Shown one piece after another: positions 7,839-15,488 of a DNA stretch of 64,000 nucleotides. The translations under genes were made by a program, and so were the position numbers. How positions within the stretch are numbered: position 1 is the first letter of the stretch; every line of letters starts with the position of its first letter. The notes beneath the pieces were generated by a model that ran no database searches, was not told the origin of the DNA, and was given only the letters and a program-made list of their open reading frames with translations. Source of the DNA: Bacteroidota bacterium (GTDB lineage Bacteria > Bacteroidota > Bacteroidia > Chitinophagales > Saprospiraceae); assembly GCA_018222965.1 (NCBI GenBank), contig JAAEZH010000009.1, positions 62,001 through 126,000 on the forward strand, read 5' to 3'.

Positions 7839-7869
7839 AATGCAAACACCATCCTTTTCCGTCCCAGAC

Positions 7870-8484
7870 ATGCAAATGCCTGACCACAGATCAAATCCAT
7901 CTTTGGTTCAACAACTCCCTGATGATGAGCTGTTGAACAGATTTCAACATGAAAGCGATCAGTTCTATCTGGGTGTCTTATTTCAAAGATATCGACACCT
8001 CGTTTTCAGTATGTCCATGAAATATCTCAAAAGACATAGTGAAGCAGAAGATATGGTCAGTTACATTTTTGCCCTCCTGCTCGAAAAACTACCGGGCAGA
8101 GAAATCCAATCTTTTAAACAATATCTCTACGGTACCATTCGCAATGAATGCCTTTCCAGAAGTCGTCAGGAACGCAAGGAAATGCAGCGGCGACAGGAGT
8201 TTAAGTACGTTTCCGAAAAAAATTCAACTTTTTTTATGGAAAATGATGCACTTCTGAATCTTATGGACGAACCTTCCGCAGAAGAGCTTGTTCAGGCAGC
8301 TATTAAAGAGCTGTCCAGCGAACAGAGGGAGTGTATCCTACAGTTCTTCTTTGAAGGAAAAAGTTATAAGGAAATCGCCGATCTGACGGGCTATCCGCTA
8401 AAAAAGGTAAAAAGCTACCTGCAAAACGGAAAACGCAACCTGAAGATCTGGCTGGAGAGCCGCTTGCCGGACTCCGCTAACTAG
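7870..8484 (+). CDS. ECF-type RNA polymerase sigma factor
   Basis: 204 residues from ATG 7870; 7840 is an in-frame alternative that adds 10 residues but abuts a -7 box. Region 2 is visible as FYLGVLFQRYRHLVFSMSMKYLKRHSEAEDMVSYIF, with the usual D at the end of helix 2.2, and region 4 as LSSEQRECILQFFFEGKSYKEIADLTGYPLKKVKSYLQNGKRNLK. The match in region 4 is close to the helix-turn-helix of ECF sigmas that act with Bacteroidota anti-sigma/TPR partners. The next gene, nine bases away, encodes such a partner, so the two form one regulatory unit. Confidence 0.9.
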   Translation: MQMPDHRSNPSLVQQLPDDELLNRFQHESDQFYLGVLFQRYRHLVFSMSMKYLKRHSEAEDMVSYIFALLLEKLPGREIQSFKQYLYGTIRNECLSRSRQERKEMQRRQEFKYVSEKNSTFFMENDALLNLMDEPSAEELVQAAIKELSSEQRECILQFFFEGKSYKEIADLTGYPLKKVKSYLQNGKRNLKIWLESRLPDSAN

Positions 8485-8493
8485 AATGCAGGA

Positions 8494-9216
8494 ATGCAAC
8501 CAATTTTTCAGGAACATAATTGCTTGACTCAAATCGAGCTGAAAGCGTATCTCGAAGGGACGCTGAACAACAAGGATCGCTTCCGCGTGGAGAATCACTT
8601 GCTGGACTGCCCCTTATGTTCGGATGCGGTGGAAGGCTTTGGCTTGTCTCACACACAAGCACCCCAAAAAGTCAAAGCGTTTAACCCCAATCCATACCGC
8701 TGGCTCAGGACTGCTGCTGCAGTTCTACTCGTAGCTGTTAGTCTGTTGAGCCTTCGGTATTTTTTTAGTTCTAATGAAAATCGTTTGTATGAAGCCTACT
8801 ATGAGGCTTATCCAAACGAATTAAAACAGGATCTAAGATCAGGCGATTCAGAAGGTCAAAAAGTGCAAGCTCCGGAATATATCGTTAAAGCCTTTGAAGC
8901 TTATGATAACGGAGATTTTGCAGAAAGCGCCAGACTCTTTAGTGAAGAAAGAACCTCAGATAACTATAGTGCTATCGCCCACTTTTACGGAGGCATTGCT
9001 GCCCTCGAAGCCGGTGATACCCCAAAAGCCATTCAACTCCTGCGGGCAGCGGGTCAAAAGGGATTACTCTACGAGACTGAAGCAAGATGGTATCTCGCTT
9101 TGGCCCTGCTCAAGGAGGGGAAAATGGAAGAGGCAAGTTCGATACTGAACCAATTTATCAGTGACCCGGACAGCCGCTATCACGAAGAAGCAAAAACATT
9201 GCGTAGTAAGTTTTGA
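8494..9216 (+). CDS. Zinc-finger, one membrane helix and TPR protein, likely anti-sigma partner
   Basis: 240 residues. The first 50 hold a zf-HC2-like anti-sigma domain with H-x3-C-x2-C (HLLDCPLC). A membrane helix follows at about 70-90 (WLRTAAAVLLVAVSLLSLRYFF), then a periplasmic region with two or three tetratricopeptide repeats (AFEAYDNGDFAESARLFSEE, FYGGIAALEAGDTPKAIQLL, WYLALALLKEGKMEEASSIL). The likely job is to hold the sigma factor at 7870 on the inner membrane and sense an envelope signal through the TPR part. The pairing is inferred from order and domains. Confidence 0.82.
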   Translation: MQPIFQEHNCLTQIELKAYLEGTLNNKDRFRVENHLLDCPLCSDAVEGFGLSHTQAPQKVKAFNPNPYRWLRTAAAVLLVAVSLLSLRYFFSSNENRLYEAYYEAYPNELKQDLRSGDSEGQKVQAPEYIVKAFEAYDNGDFAESARLFSEERTSDNYSAIAHFYGGIAALEAGDTPKAIQLLRAAGQKGLLYETEARWYLALALLKEGKMEEASSILNQFISDPDSRYHEEAKTLRSKF

Positions 9217-9233
9217 TGGATTGCTACTGTAGA

Positions 9234-9259
9234 GGGTGCCGTTTCCCGGAATGGCACCC
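9234..9259 (+). terminator. Hairpin after the sigma/TPR operon
   Basis: GGGTGCC (9234-9240) pairs with GGCACCC (9253-9259), followed by ATTTTC. Confidence 0.55.
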
Positions 9260-9292
9260 ATTTTCAAACAATCCTGCAACATAAAATACAAA

Positions 9293-9315
9293 GGCAGCCC
9301 GGAATCCGGGCTGCC
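9293..9315. terminator. Bidirectional terminator between convergent genes
   Basis: GGCAGCCCGG AATC-type hairpin with ten paired bases; T-rich on the plus side (CTTATTTTAT) and on the minus side (TTTGTATTTTA). It serves htpG and possibly the TPR gene. Confidence 0.8.
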
Positions 9316-9340
9316 CTTATTTTATGCACTTCTTATAAGC

Positions 9341-11209
9341 TTACTTTGACAACATGTCAAGGCTCTTCTTCACAAATGCAGTAAGATCTGATCCCTTGAG
9401 CATCTGCTGATTCAGCAAAGCCAGATTGTACAGGTAAGAAGCAATCTCCTCCCGACGTTCTTCACTTTTTGCTCTGACTAGTTTTCCGGAAACCAAAGGA
9501 TGGTTTGTATTCACAACAACCTGTAAGCTGTCGGGCAAATCCATACCACCTCCCTGAACTGCCTGCATCTCTTTCATCCGACGCATAAACTCAGGACGGG
9601 TAATGACCACCGGATCATCTTCCGGAGATAATGGTTTCAATTGGACCATTGTACCCGGGTTCTCGGATACAACCTTCTCAAAATAGGTCTTTACCTTTTC
9701 CTGATCTTTTTCAGAAAGCACCGATTCTGTTTCTTCATCTTTCTGCACCAAATTGTCGACAGTATCCGAATCAACGCGCACAAAGGTTACATCACCCAGC
9801 TTATGCTCCAAATGCTGCATATAGTGATTGTCGATGATGGTATCAAATTTCAACACATCATACCCACGTTGTTTCGCAGATTGAATAAAGCTGTCGTGGT
9901 GATCGGGTTGGTTGGTATACAAAAACACCACCTTATTATGCTTATCTGTTTGAAGCTCCTTCACCTTGTCCTTATACTCTTCAACTGGCGTAAAATCACC
10001 ATCTACATTTTGCAACAAGGCAAACTTGATAGCCCTTTCATGGAACTTCTCATCTGAGATCATTCCATATTTGATAAACACGCCCAGGTCTTCCCATTTG
10101 GACTCAAAGGACTCGCGTTCCTTCTTATACAATTCGTGGAGTTTATCGGCTACCTTTTTGGTAATATATCCCGTAATCTTCCGCACATTACTATCGCTCT
10201 GTAAATAAGAGCGAGAAACATTCAACGGAATATCCGGCGAGTCAATCACACCATGCAGTAAGGTCAGGAATTCAGGGACGATCTCTTTTACATCGTCGGT
10301 AACATATACCTGATTGCTGTAAAGCTGAATTTTATTCCTTTGTACCTCCAACCCATTATTCAGTTTAGGGAAATACAATATCCCGGTCAGGTTGAAAGGA
10401 TAATCTATATTCAAATGGATCCAGAAAAGAGGTGGCGGACTAAACGGATACAGCTTGTCATAAAAAGCCTTGTAATCTTCATCAGTAAGGTCTGAAGGTT
10501 GCTTTTTCCAGGCTGGCTCTGTTTCGTTGATAATGTTATCAACTTCTACTTCCTTCTGCTCGGCATCCTCGCCTTCCCCCTCACTTACAAATTCTTTCTT
10601 TGTGCCAAACCGAATCGGATAAGGGAGGAACTTACAATACTTATTCAGCAGTTCTTCAATCCGGTTTTCTTCCAAAAACTCCGAACTGTCTTCGCTTATG
10701 TGCAGGATGATGTCTGTTCCGCGAATTTCTTTGTCTGATTCACCGATTTCATACTCCGGATTTCCGGCACAAATCCACGTGACAGCCTTTTCGCCTTTTT
10801 TACACGAACGCGTTTCGACAACCACTTTATCAGCTACCATAAAGGCAGAATAAAAGCCTAGTCCGAAGTGTCCGATTATATTAATATCATCTTTGTACTT
10901 CTCCAGGAAATCCGAAGCACTGGAAAAAGCCACCTGATTGAGGTATTTCATCACCTCTTCCTGACTCATCCCGATCCCCTGATCTCTGATGGTAAGTGTT
11001 TTCGCGTCTTTATCGATGATAACATCGATGGTTAGGTCACCTAAAGCCCCTTTGTACTCGCCTTTCCGGGCCATAGCCTTGAGCTTGCTGGTCGCATCTA
11101 TCGCATTGGAAACCAACTCCCGCAGAAAAATCTCCTGGTCGGAGTACAAAAACTTTTTGATGATCGGAAATATATTCTCCGTCTGAACTGATATGTTTCC
11201 TTTCTTCAT
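9341..11209 (-). CDS. htpG: Chaperone HtpG (bacterial Hsp90)
   Basis: 622 residues, full length. The GHKL ATPase domain shows FLRELVSNAIDATSK (catalytic Glu and Mg-binding Asn), TIRDQGIGMSQEE, and GHFGLGFYSAFMVADKV lid. The middle domain carries the conserved Arg region in DIPLNVSRSYLQSD, and the C-terminal dimerisation domain completes it. It remodels client proteins in the cytoplasm. It stands alone; the 400-base spacer upstream holds a tandem hairpin structure that belongs rather to the opposite gene. Confidence 0.98.
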   Translation of the reverse strand: MKKGNISVQTENIFPIIKKFLYSDQEIFLRELVSNAIDATSKLKAMARKGEYKGALGDLTIDVIIDKDAKTLTIRDQGIGMSQEEVMKYLNQVAFSSASDFLEKYKDDINIIGHFGLGFYSAFMVADKVVVETRSCKKGEKAVTWICAGNPEYEIGESDKEIRGTDIILHISEDSSEFLEENRIEELLNKYCKFLPYPIRFGTKKEFVSEGEGEDAEQKEVEVDNIINETEPAWKKQPSDLTDEDYKAFYDKLYPFSPPPLFWIHLNIDYPFNLTGILYFPKLNNGLEVQRNKIQLYSNQVYVTDDVKEIVPEFLTLLHGVIDSPDIPLNVSRSYLQSDSNVRKITGYITKKVADKLHELYKKERESFESKWEDLGVFIKYGMISDEKFHERAIKFALLQNVDGDFTPVEEYKDKVKELQTDKHNKVVFLYTNQPDHHDSFIQSAKQRGYDVLKFDTIIDNHYMQHLEHKLGDVTFVRVDSDTVDNLVQKDEETESVLSEKDQEKVKTYFEKVVSENPGTMVQLKPLSPEDDPVVITRPEFMRRMKEMQAVQGGGMDLPDSLQVVVNTNHPLVSGKLVRAKSEERREEIASYLYNLALLNQQMLKGSDLTAFVKKSLDMLSK

Positions 11210-11617
11210 AAGTTATTTACGTTTAGATATGCTTTCCTATCATCAAAGCACATGCCACTGCAAAAAAACTGCCATTTTGACGGCCAAGCCTTCCACTTAC
11301 TACAAAAACAACCCGAATACCCTGTCACAAAATCGCACACATTACACTCGCGCAATAAGATTTTTCGCTGTATACTTGCTTTGAAAATGTTTCGAGCAAC
11401 TCTTCCTAATAAGTTTGCTTATTTAATTGAAACGAAAAAAATTCCGACTAGATCGGATTTGTGAGCCTTGGGGACCAGTCAACCGGGGGGTAGGATTGGT
11501 CTTCCCAGCTCCACAAAAAGATGTGAGAGGAACCAGTCTATACTGGGGGGTTGGGCTGGTTCCGTTCCTCACTTCCCGAGCAAATCAGCTATCTTTCCAA
11601 TCTAATCTGATTTGCCA
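11210..11617. other. Divergent spacer between htpG and the PrsW gene
   Basis: About 400 bases without a credible gene. It must hold both promoters; TATCTTTC at 11590-11597 is one mismatch from the -7 consensus for the PrsW gene. Its middle part carries two related hairpins (11461-11575). Confidence 0.5.
11461..11575 (+). repeat. Two related tandem hairpins with G6 loops
   Basis: Unit 1 (11461-11514) pairs GTG-AGC...GACCA with TGGTC...GCTCCAC around a loop containing GGGGGGTAGG. Unit 2 (11523-11572) pairs GTGAG and GGAACCAG with CTGGTTCC and CTCAC around GGGGGGTTGG. The units align with each other over about 50 bases. Arms differ but pairing is kept, which points to selected structure. Confidence 0.6.
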
Positions 11618-12319
11618 ATGTATCTGCTTTCCCTATTACTTGCACTTGTCCCCGGTGGACTGATCGCTTTTTTCATCTGGAATAAAGACCGCAACAATCC
11701 GGAACCAAGACTACACCTGTGGCTCTCCTTCATCCTTGGCGCTTTAATTACCATACCTGCATACTTTTTAGAACGCTTTGCTGTACTCCAGGGCTTAGAC
11801 GATCCAACCCGCATTTTAAGCATCCTCTTTACAGCCTTTATTATCGTATCTCTTACCGAAGAACTCTTCAAGGCTATTTGTCTCCTGGTTTATCCTTACC
11901 GCCAAACTTACTTTGATGAACCACTTGATGGCATTGTATATGCAGTAATGATCGCTATGGGATTTGCCACTACCGAAAATGTAATCTATGCCCTTCAGCA
12001 CGGCCTCGTTACCACTATCGTGCGCGCATTCACCGCGGTACCGGCTCATGGAGCATTTGCAATCATTTTGGGGTATTATGTCGGTCGTTCCAAATTTGAA
12101 CCTGCCAGAAAATGGCAACTGATCGGTACAGGCTTTGGCTTATCGGTATTTCTGCATGGCATTTACGACCTCTTTCTGGTCCAGGAATTATACGACTGGC
12201 TCATTGGATTAGCAATTCCGGTGCTGATCTTTAGCATTTATCTTTCTTTGCGCATGGTCAAAGTTCAACAGGAGGAATCCGACAAACGCCATCACATGGA
12301 TTCGGATCTGGAAGGTTGA
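11618..12319 (+). CDS. PrsW-family intramembrane metalloprotease
   Basis: 233 residues from ATG 11618 (a TTG at 11612 also opens the frame). Seven or so membrane segments carry the family's conserved sites: EELFK in helix 3-4, where two Glu are catalytic, then AMGFATTENVIYAL, VPAHGAFAIILGYYVG with the zinc-type His, and FLHGIYDLFL. PrsW cleaves anti-sigma factors in Bacillus; in Bacteroidota the substrate is not known. Two ECF systems lie in this window but not adjacent. The C-terminal tail is charged and cytoplasmic. Confidence 0.88.
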   Translation: MYLLSLLLALVPGGLIAFFIWNKDRNNPEPRLHLWLSFILGALITIPAYFLERFAVLQGLDDPTRILSILFTAFIIVSLTEELFKAICLLVYPYRQTYFDEPLDGIVYAVMIAMGFATTENVIYALQHGLVTTIVRAFTAVPAHGAFAIILGYYVGRSKFEPARKWQLIGTGFGLSVFLHGIYDLFLVQELYDWLIGLAIPVLIFSIYLSLRMVKVQQEESDKRHHMDSDLEG

Positions 12320-12673
12320 TCAACCTTTTAGCTTTTCATTTTTGCTATGTCTCTCGGCATCCCGCCGGGTCTTTTTCTCCAGGTTCTTTTTAAGGGCTTC
12401 CGAAAGGTCAACCCCCGTTTGATTGGCGAGACAAACCAACACAAAAAATACATCTGCCATTTCGTCGGCCAGATCATCCTTCGCCTGGAGCGCATCCTCT
12501 TCCCTTTTAAATGATTGCTCCCCATACAATCGGGCCATGAGTCGGGCCACCTCTCCCACCTCTTCCATTAAAACCGCAGTATTGGTCAACTCATTAAAAT
12601 AGCGCACCCCAATGGTTTTGATCCATTGATCCACCTGGTCCTGAACCTGTCGAATACTCAGCTCTTTACTCAT
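12320..12673 (-). CDS. MazG-like nucleotide pyrophosphohydrolase
   Basis: 117 residues, the single-domain form. The all-alpha NTP-PPase signature is complete: LMEEVGEVARLM supplies the first E-x2-E pair and DLADEMADVFF the E-x2-D pair that bind Mg. It hydrolyses NTPs or modified nucleotides to monophosphates. The start overlaps the dtd stop by four bases, so the two are translated together. The combination is common in Bacteroidota and reads as quality control of nucleotides and of charged tRNA. Confidence 0.92.
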   Translation of the reverse strand: MSKELSIRQVQDQVDQWIKTIGVRYFNELTNTAVLMEEVGEVARLMARLYGEQSFKREEDALQAKDDLADEMADVFFVLVCLANQTGVDLSEALKKNLEKKTRRDAERHSKNEKLKG

Positions 12674-13122
12674 TCTTTATTTTTTGTATCCATCCAGATC
12701 GTCACCGGACCATCATTTAAAATTCGCACCTCCATATGTGCCCCAAATTCCCCGGTCTCCACCTTTGTACCCGACACTGCTTCCAACTTTTTCACAAAAG
12801 CCTCATACATGGGAATTGCTTTTTCCGGCCGTGCAGCCCGGATGTAGGAGGGTCGGTTTCCCTTTTTGGTGTTAGCATGCAGTGTAAACTGGCTAACCAC
12901 CAGCAACTTTCCTTCGACATCCATCACCGAAAGGTTCATTTTCCCCGCTTCATCAGGAAAAATACGCAACTGAAGGATTTTCTTGACCAACCAGTCTATA
13001 TCCTCCTGCTCATCTGCATCCTCCACGCCAAGCAGTACCAACAATCCTTTTTCGATGGATCCAATTACTTTTTTTTCAACGGTTACACTGGCTTCTGAGA
13101 CCAGCTGTATCAATGCACGCAT
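12670..13122 (-). CDS. dtd: D-aminoacyl-tRNA deacylase
   Basis: 150 residues from ATG 13122 (MRALIQLVSEASV), the typical family start; a TTG further up is ignored. It hydrolyses D-aminoacyl- and Gly-tRNA(Ala) esters. Both signature motifs are present: SQFTLHANTKKGNRPSY (SQFTL) and NDGPVTIWMD (the cross-subunit Gly-cisPro is changed in spacing to DGPVT, as is normal for bacterial DTD). It is the first gene of a two-gene unit with the MazG-like gene. Confidence 0.96.
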   Translation of the reverse strand: MRALIQLVSEASVTVEKKVIGSIEKGLLVLLGVEDADEQEDIDWLVKKILQLRIFPDEAGKMNLSVMDVEGKLLVVSQFTLHANTKKGNRPSYIRAARPEKAIPMYEAFVKKLEAVSGTKVETGEFGAHMEVRILNDGPVTIWMDTKNKE

Positions 13123-13220
13123 ATTGTAGTTTTTAGACAAGCCCTAAAATACAGGAACACTTTTATCTATAAAAACAGGGCGTTCTTTCTAACTAATCAG
13201 TAGTATCACCCCCGCCGCAT

Positions 13221-13251
13221 TTTGTACTTTCAGGCGCAAGACTTACTTTTG
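13221..13251 (+). promoter_or_regulatory. Strong Bacteroidota promoter before a 41-residue gene
   Basis: TTTG (13221-13224), 19 bases, then TACTTTTG (13244-13251): a full match to the housekeeping consensus, 30 bases ahead of the ATG at 13282. Confidence 0.7.
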
Positions 13252-13281
13252 CCCTGATTAGATTATCCAAATACACCTCAT

Positions 13282-13407
13282 ATGTCCGACGAGATAAATA
13301 ATGCTGGACGCAAAGGATATTGTCTGCTTACCTTCTTCCTGATATTCTTATTTGTACTGAGCGTAGTTCTCTACCTGTACTTTTATAATTTCAAAGGAAT
13401 AGGTTAA
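13282..13407 (+). CDS. 41-residue single-helix membrane protein
   Basis: ATG to TAA encodes MSDEINNAGRKGYCL followed by one hydrophobic helix (LTFFLIFLFVLSVVLYLYFY) and a short tail. It is too short for standard ORF cut-offs but is framed by a full-consensus promoter and a strong terminator, so it is very likely a real small gene. A charged N-terminus then helix suggests an inner-membrane peptide with its N-terminus inside. No homologue is known to me and no function can be assigned. Confidence 0.7.
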   Translation: MSDEINNAGRKGYCLLTFFLIFLFVLSVVLYLYFYNFKGIG

Positions 13408-13438
13408 TGACAAGCGTTCCTGTCGCATTGCAGGCTGA

Positions 13439-13476
13439 CCTCATAAGCTGATAGCATCTGCTTATGAGGTTTTTTA
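13439..13476 (+). terminator. Terminator of the 41-residue gene
   Basis: CCTCATAAGC (13439-13448) pairs with GCTTATGAGG (13460-13469), followed by TTTTTTAATTT. Confidence 0.88.
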
Positions 13477-13491
13477 ATTTGCTTTCAAGCC

Positions 13492-13502
13492 TTTCGGCGA
13501 AT
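13492..13502. repeat. TTTCGGCGAAT motif, intergenic
   Basis: Core of AGCCTTTCGGCGAATAT just past the terminator of the small gene. Confidence 0.65.
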
Positions 13503-13573
13503 ATAACTTCCTCTCGGGTAAATTAGCCTGGACGGAAGCACCTGCAATGTTCTAATATCCCCTCTCAATTTAC

Positions 13574-13581
13574 TATGTTTG
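13574..13581 (+). promoter_or_regulatory. -7 box before the nucleotidyltransferase gene
   Basis: TATGTTTG, an exact TAnnTTTG. It ends only four bases before the GTG start at 13586, so either the mRNA is leaderless or translation begins at the ATG at 13595. Confidence 0.4.
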
Positions 13582-13585
13582 GATT

Positions 13586-14320
13586 GTGAAAGCCATGATC
13601 CTCGCAGCCGGCCTGGGCACCCGCCTCCATCCGCTCACTCTTGACCGCCCCAAAGCGCTGGTCGAAGTAGGTGGCATGCCTTTGCTCGAATTTTCGCTGC
13701 GCCACCTCAGCTCCTGCGGATTTACAGACTTCGTGGTCAATGTGCACCATTTTTCGGATCTGATCATCCAGTTCCTGGAAGAAAAAAGAAAGGAAGGATA
13801 CCGCATCGAAATATCCGATGAGACCGATAAATTGCTCGGCACCGGCGGAGCCCTAAAAAAAGCTCGTCCGCTGCTGGATGGAGACAAACCTTTCCTCGTC
13901 TACAATGCCGACATTGTTACAGACCTCGACCTAAAACACCTCTACGAATTTCAGCAAAAAAATAACTTCCTGGCCTCCCTGGCAATTCGAGACAGAACAT
14001 CCAGCAGGATGCTGCATTTCGACCAACTCTGGGAACTAAAATCCTGGTCCAACACCAAAGATGGTACCTGGAAAGGGCCTTTTCCTGCAGATGCAATGCC
14101 CTACAAAAGAGCCTTTAGCGGCATCCACGTTCTCAGTCCGGAAATCTTTAAGCTAATGCCGGAGGAGGATGCATTCTCCATTATTGATGTATACCTCGAC
14201 CATGCTTACACCCACGAAATCTTTGGCTACGACCACACCGAAACTTTCTGGGCTGATGCCGGAAAAATGGCTTCCTTGCCCATAGCCGCAGAAATCCTGC
14301 GTGAAATTTATCCGACTTGA
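13586..14320 (+). CDS. Sugar-1-phosphate nucleotidyltransferase
   Basis: 244 residues. The N-terminal signature MILAAGLGTRLHPLTLDRPKALVEVGG is that of NTP-transferase enzymes, with the pyrophosphate loop GxGTR and the catalytic Lys of RPKAL. GTGGALKKA binds the nucleotide and YNADIVTD holds the metal-binding Asp. At 244 residues without a C-terminal beta-helix it resembles MurU/HddC-type enzymes that make UDP-MurNAc or heptose nucleotides. Start is GTG 13586 or ATG 13595. Its stop overlaps the next gene, so 13586-15488 is one operon. Confidence 0.88.
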   Translation: MKAMILAAGLGTRLHPLTLDRPKALVEVGGMPLLEFSLRHLSSCGFTDFVVNVHHFSDLIIQFLEEKRKEGYRIEISDETDKLLGTGGALKKARPLLDGDKPFLVYNADIVTDLDLKHLYEFQQKNNFLASLAIRDRTSSRMLHFDQLWELKSWSNTKDGTWKGPFPADAMPYKRAFSGIHVLSPEIFKLMPEEDAFSIIDVYLDHAYTHEIFGYDHTETFWADAGKMASLPIAAEILREIYPT

Positions 14321-14781
14321 ATAAAAAGCAGGCAGCCATATTAACCTACCTGACCTCGCTCGGTTTTTTTATCGCCGGTATGCTCAACCCCATCATGGGA
14401 TCAAAACTCTTTTTGCAATTCAAACGGGATGATGTGTACCTCTGGTCGTCAGTGAGAGACTTTTACAAAGACGGTGAGTGGTTTATCGCTTCTCTGCTGC
14501 TCATTTTCACCTTCCTGCTTCCCCTGGCTAAATATGGGTTCCTTGGAGGGAGATTGTTTCTGCAAAGGGGCAATGAAAGCATCAACTACTGGCTCGAAGT
14601 CGTCAATAAATGGGCTATGCTCGATGTATTTGTGCTGGCCGTGATCATTGTGAACCTGAAATTTGACTCCCTGATCATCGTTACCGACATCCGGATCGGC
14701 ACAACCTTTTTCATATTATCGATCTTGCTTCTCATGCTAACTTCCTTTCTATTGCGCACGCAAAAAACGGAAACGAGATGA
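14317..14781 (+). CDS. PqiA-family membrane protein
   Basis: 154 residues from a TTG start that overlaps the upstream stop by four bases. Four membrane segments are clear. The stretch NKWAMLDVFVLAVIIVNLKF matches the paraquat-inducible protein A signature (W-x-M-L-D-V-F). Full PqiA proteins have two such halves; this is a single half, as often seen in Bacteroidota. PqiA works with MCE proteins in envelope lipid traffic in E. coli; no MCE partner is in this window. It also overlaps the next gene by four bases. Confidence 0.82.
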   Translation: MNKKQAAILTYLTSLGFFIAGMLNPIMGSKLFLQFKRDDVYLWSSVRDFYKDGEWFIASLLLIFTFLLPLAKYGFLGGRLFLQRGNESINYWLEVVNKWAMLDVFVLAVIIVNLKFDSLIIVTDIRIGTTFFILSILLLMLTSFLLRTQKTETR

Positions 14782-15488
14782 AACACCATTTACCCATAGG
14801 AACCCTCATCAATATGGCTACGGTAATTGCCGGAAGCCTTTTGGGTATTTGGTTGCAACAGTTTTTCCCCGAACACATTCAGGACATCATCTTCCAGGCC
14901 ATTGGCTTAGGCACGCTGGTAATTGGCATGAATATGGCTCTCAAAGTTCCGGAAGGCGGTATGATCATCTTCATTTTTTGCCTGATCCTGGGCGGAGTGA
15001 TCGGGGCCGCCATTCACCTAAAAACAGGACTTGAAACAACCGTTAATCAGCTTTCCTTTGGAGACGCTCAATTTGCAGAAGGCCTCACAACGGCCTTCCT
15101 CATTTTTTGCGTGGGTTCAATAACCATTGTCGGAGCCATTGAGGAGGGTATCAATGGTAAGCGGGAATTGCTAATGATTAAATCCACACTCGACGGCATT
15201 ACCTCCATAGCCCTGGCATCCGTTTTTGGATGGGGCGTTTTCTTTTCCATCATCCCGATGCTGATTTTCCAGGGAGGCCTCACCTTGCTGGCCAGACAAT
15301 TAAAATCTTTCTTCAACGATCGGCGGGTACGCCTCCTAAGCTCTACCGGTGGCGCCCTGATCATAGCAGTAGGAATAAACCTCCTCCAACTAGGGGAAGT
15401 AGCTATAGAAAATCTGCTACCCGCCCTCCTGTTGGCTGGCATCGTTCCCCTGCGGCAACCTGCTACCGGCAACCCCGCCAATCATTAA
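14778..15488 (+). CDS. DUF554 membrane protein
   Basis: 236 residues with six or seven membrane helices. The opening PIGTLINMATVIAGSLLGIW and the central FCVGSITIVGAIEEGINGKRELLMIKSTLDGITSIALAS are the DUF554 (YdfK/YqgA) signature. These are presumed transporters; the substrate is unknown. It is the last gene of the operon. The final 72 bases overlap, on the opposite strand, the end of the DUF2851 gene. Confidence 0.9.
   Translation: MKHHLPIGTLINMATVIAGSLLGIWLQQFFPEHIQDIIFQAIGLGTLVIGMNMALKVPEGGMIIFIFCLILGGVIGAAIHLKTGLETTVNQLSFGDAQFAEGLTTAFLIFCVGSITIVGAIEEGINGKRELLMIKSTLDGITSIALASVFGWGVFFSIIPMLIFQGGLTLLARQLKSFFNDRRVRLLSSTGGALIIAVGINLLQLGEVAIENLLPALLLAGIVPLRQPATGNPANH

Noticed and set aside
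7840-7869. ATG at 7840 as the sigma-factor start
   Set aside because: An exact -7 box ends at 7838, so this codon would hardly be transcribed; 7870 is preferred, though not proven.
11461-11575. Tandem hairpins considered as CRISPR or as a simple terminator
   Set aside because: Only two units, with divergent arms, no spacer pattern, and no T-run after either stem.
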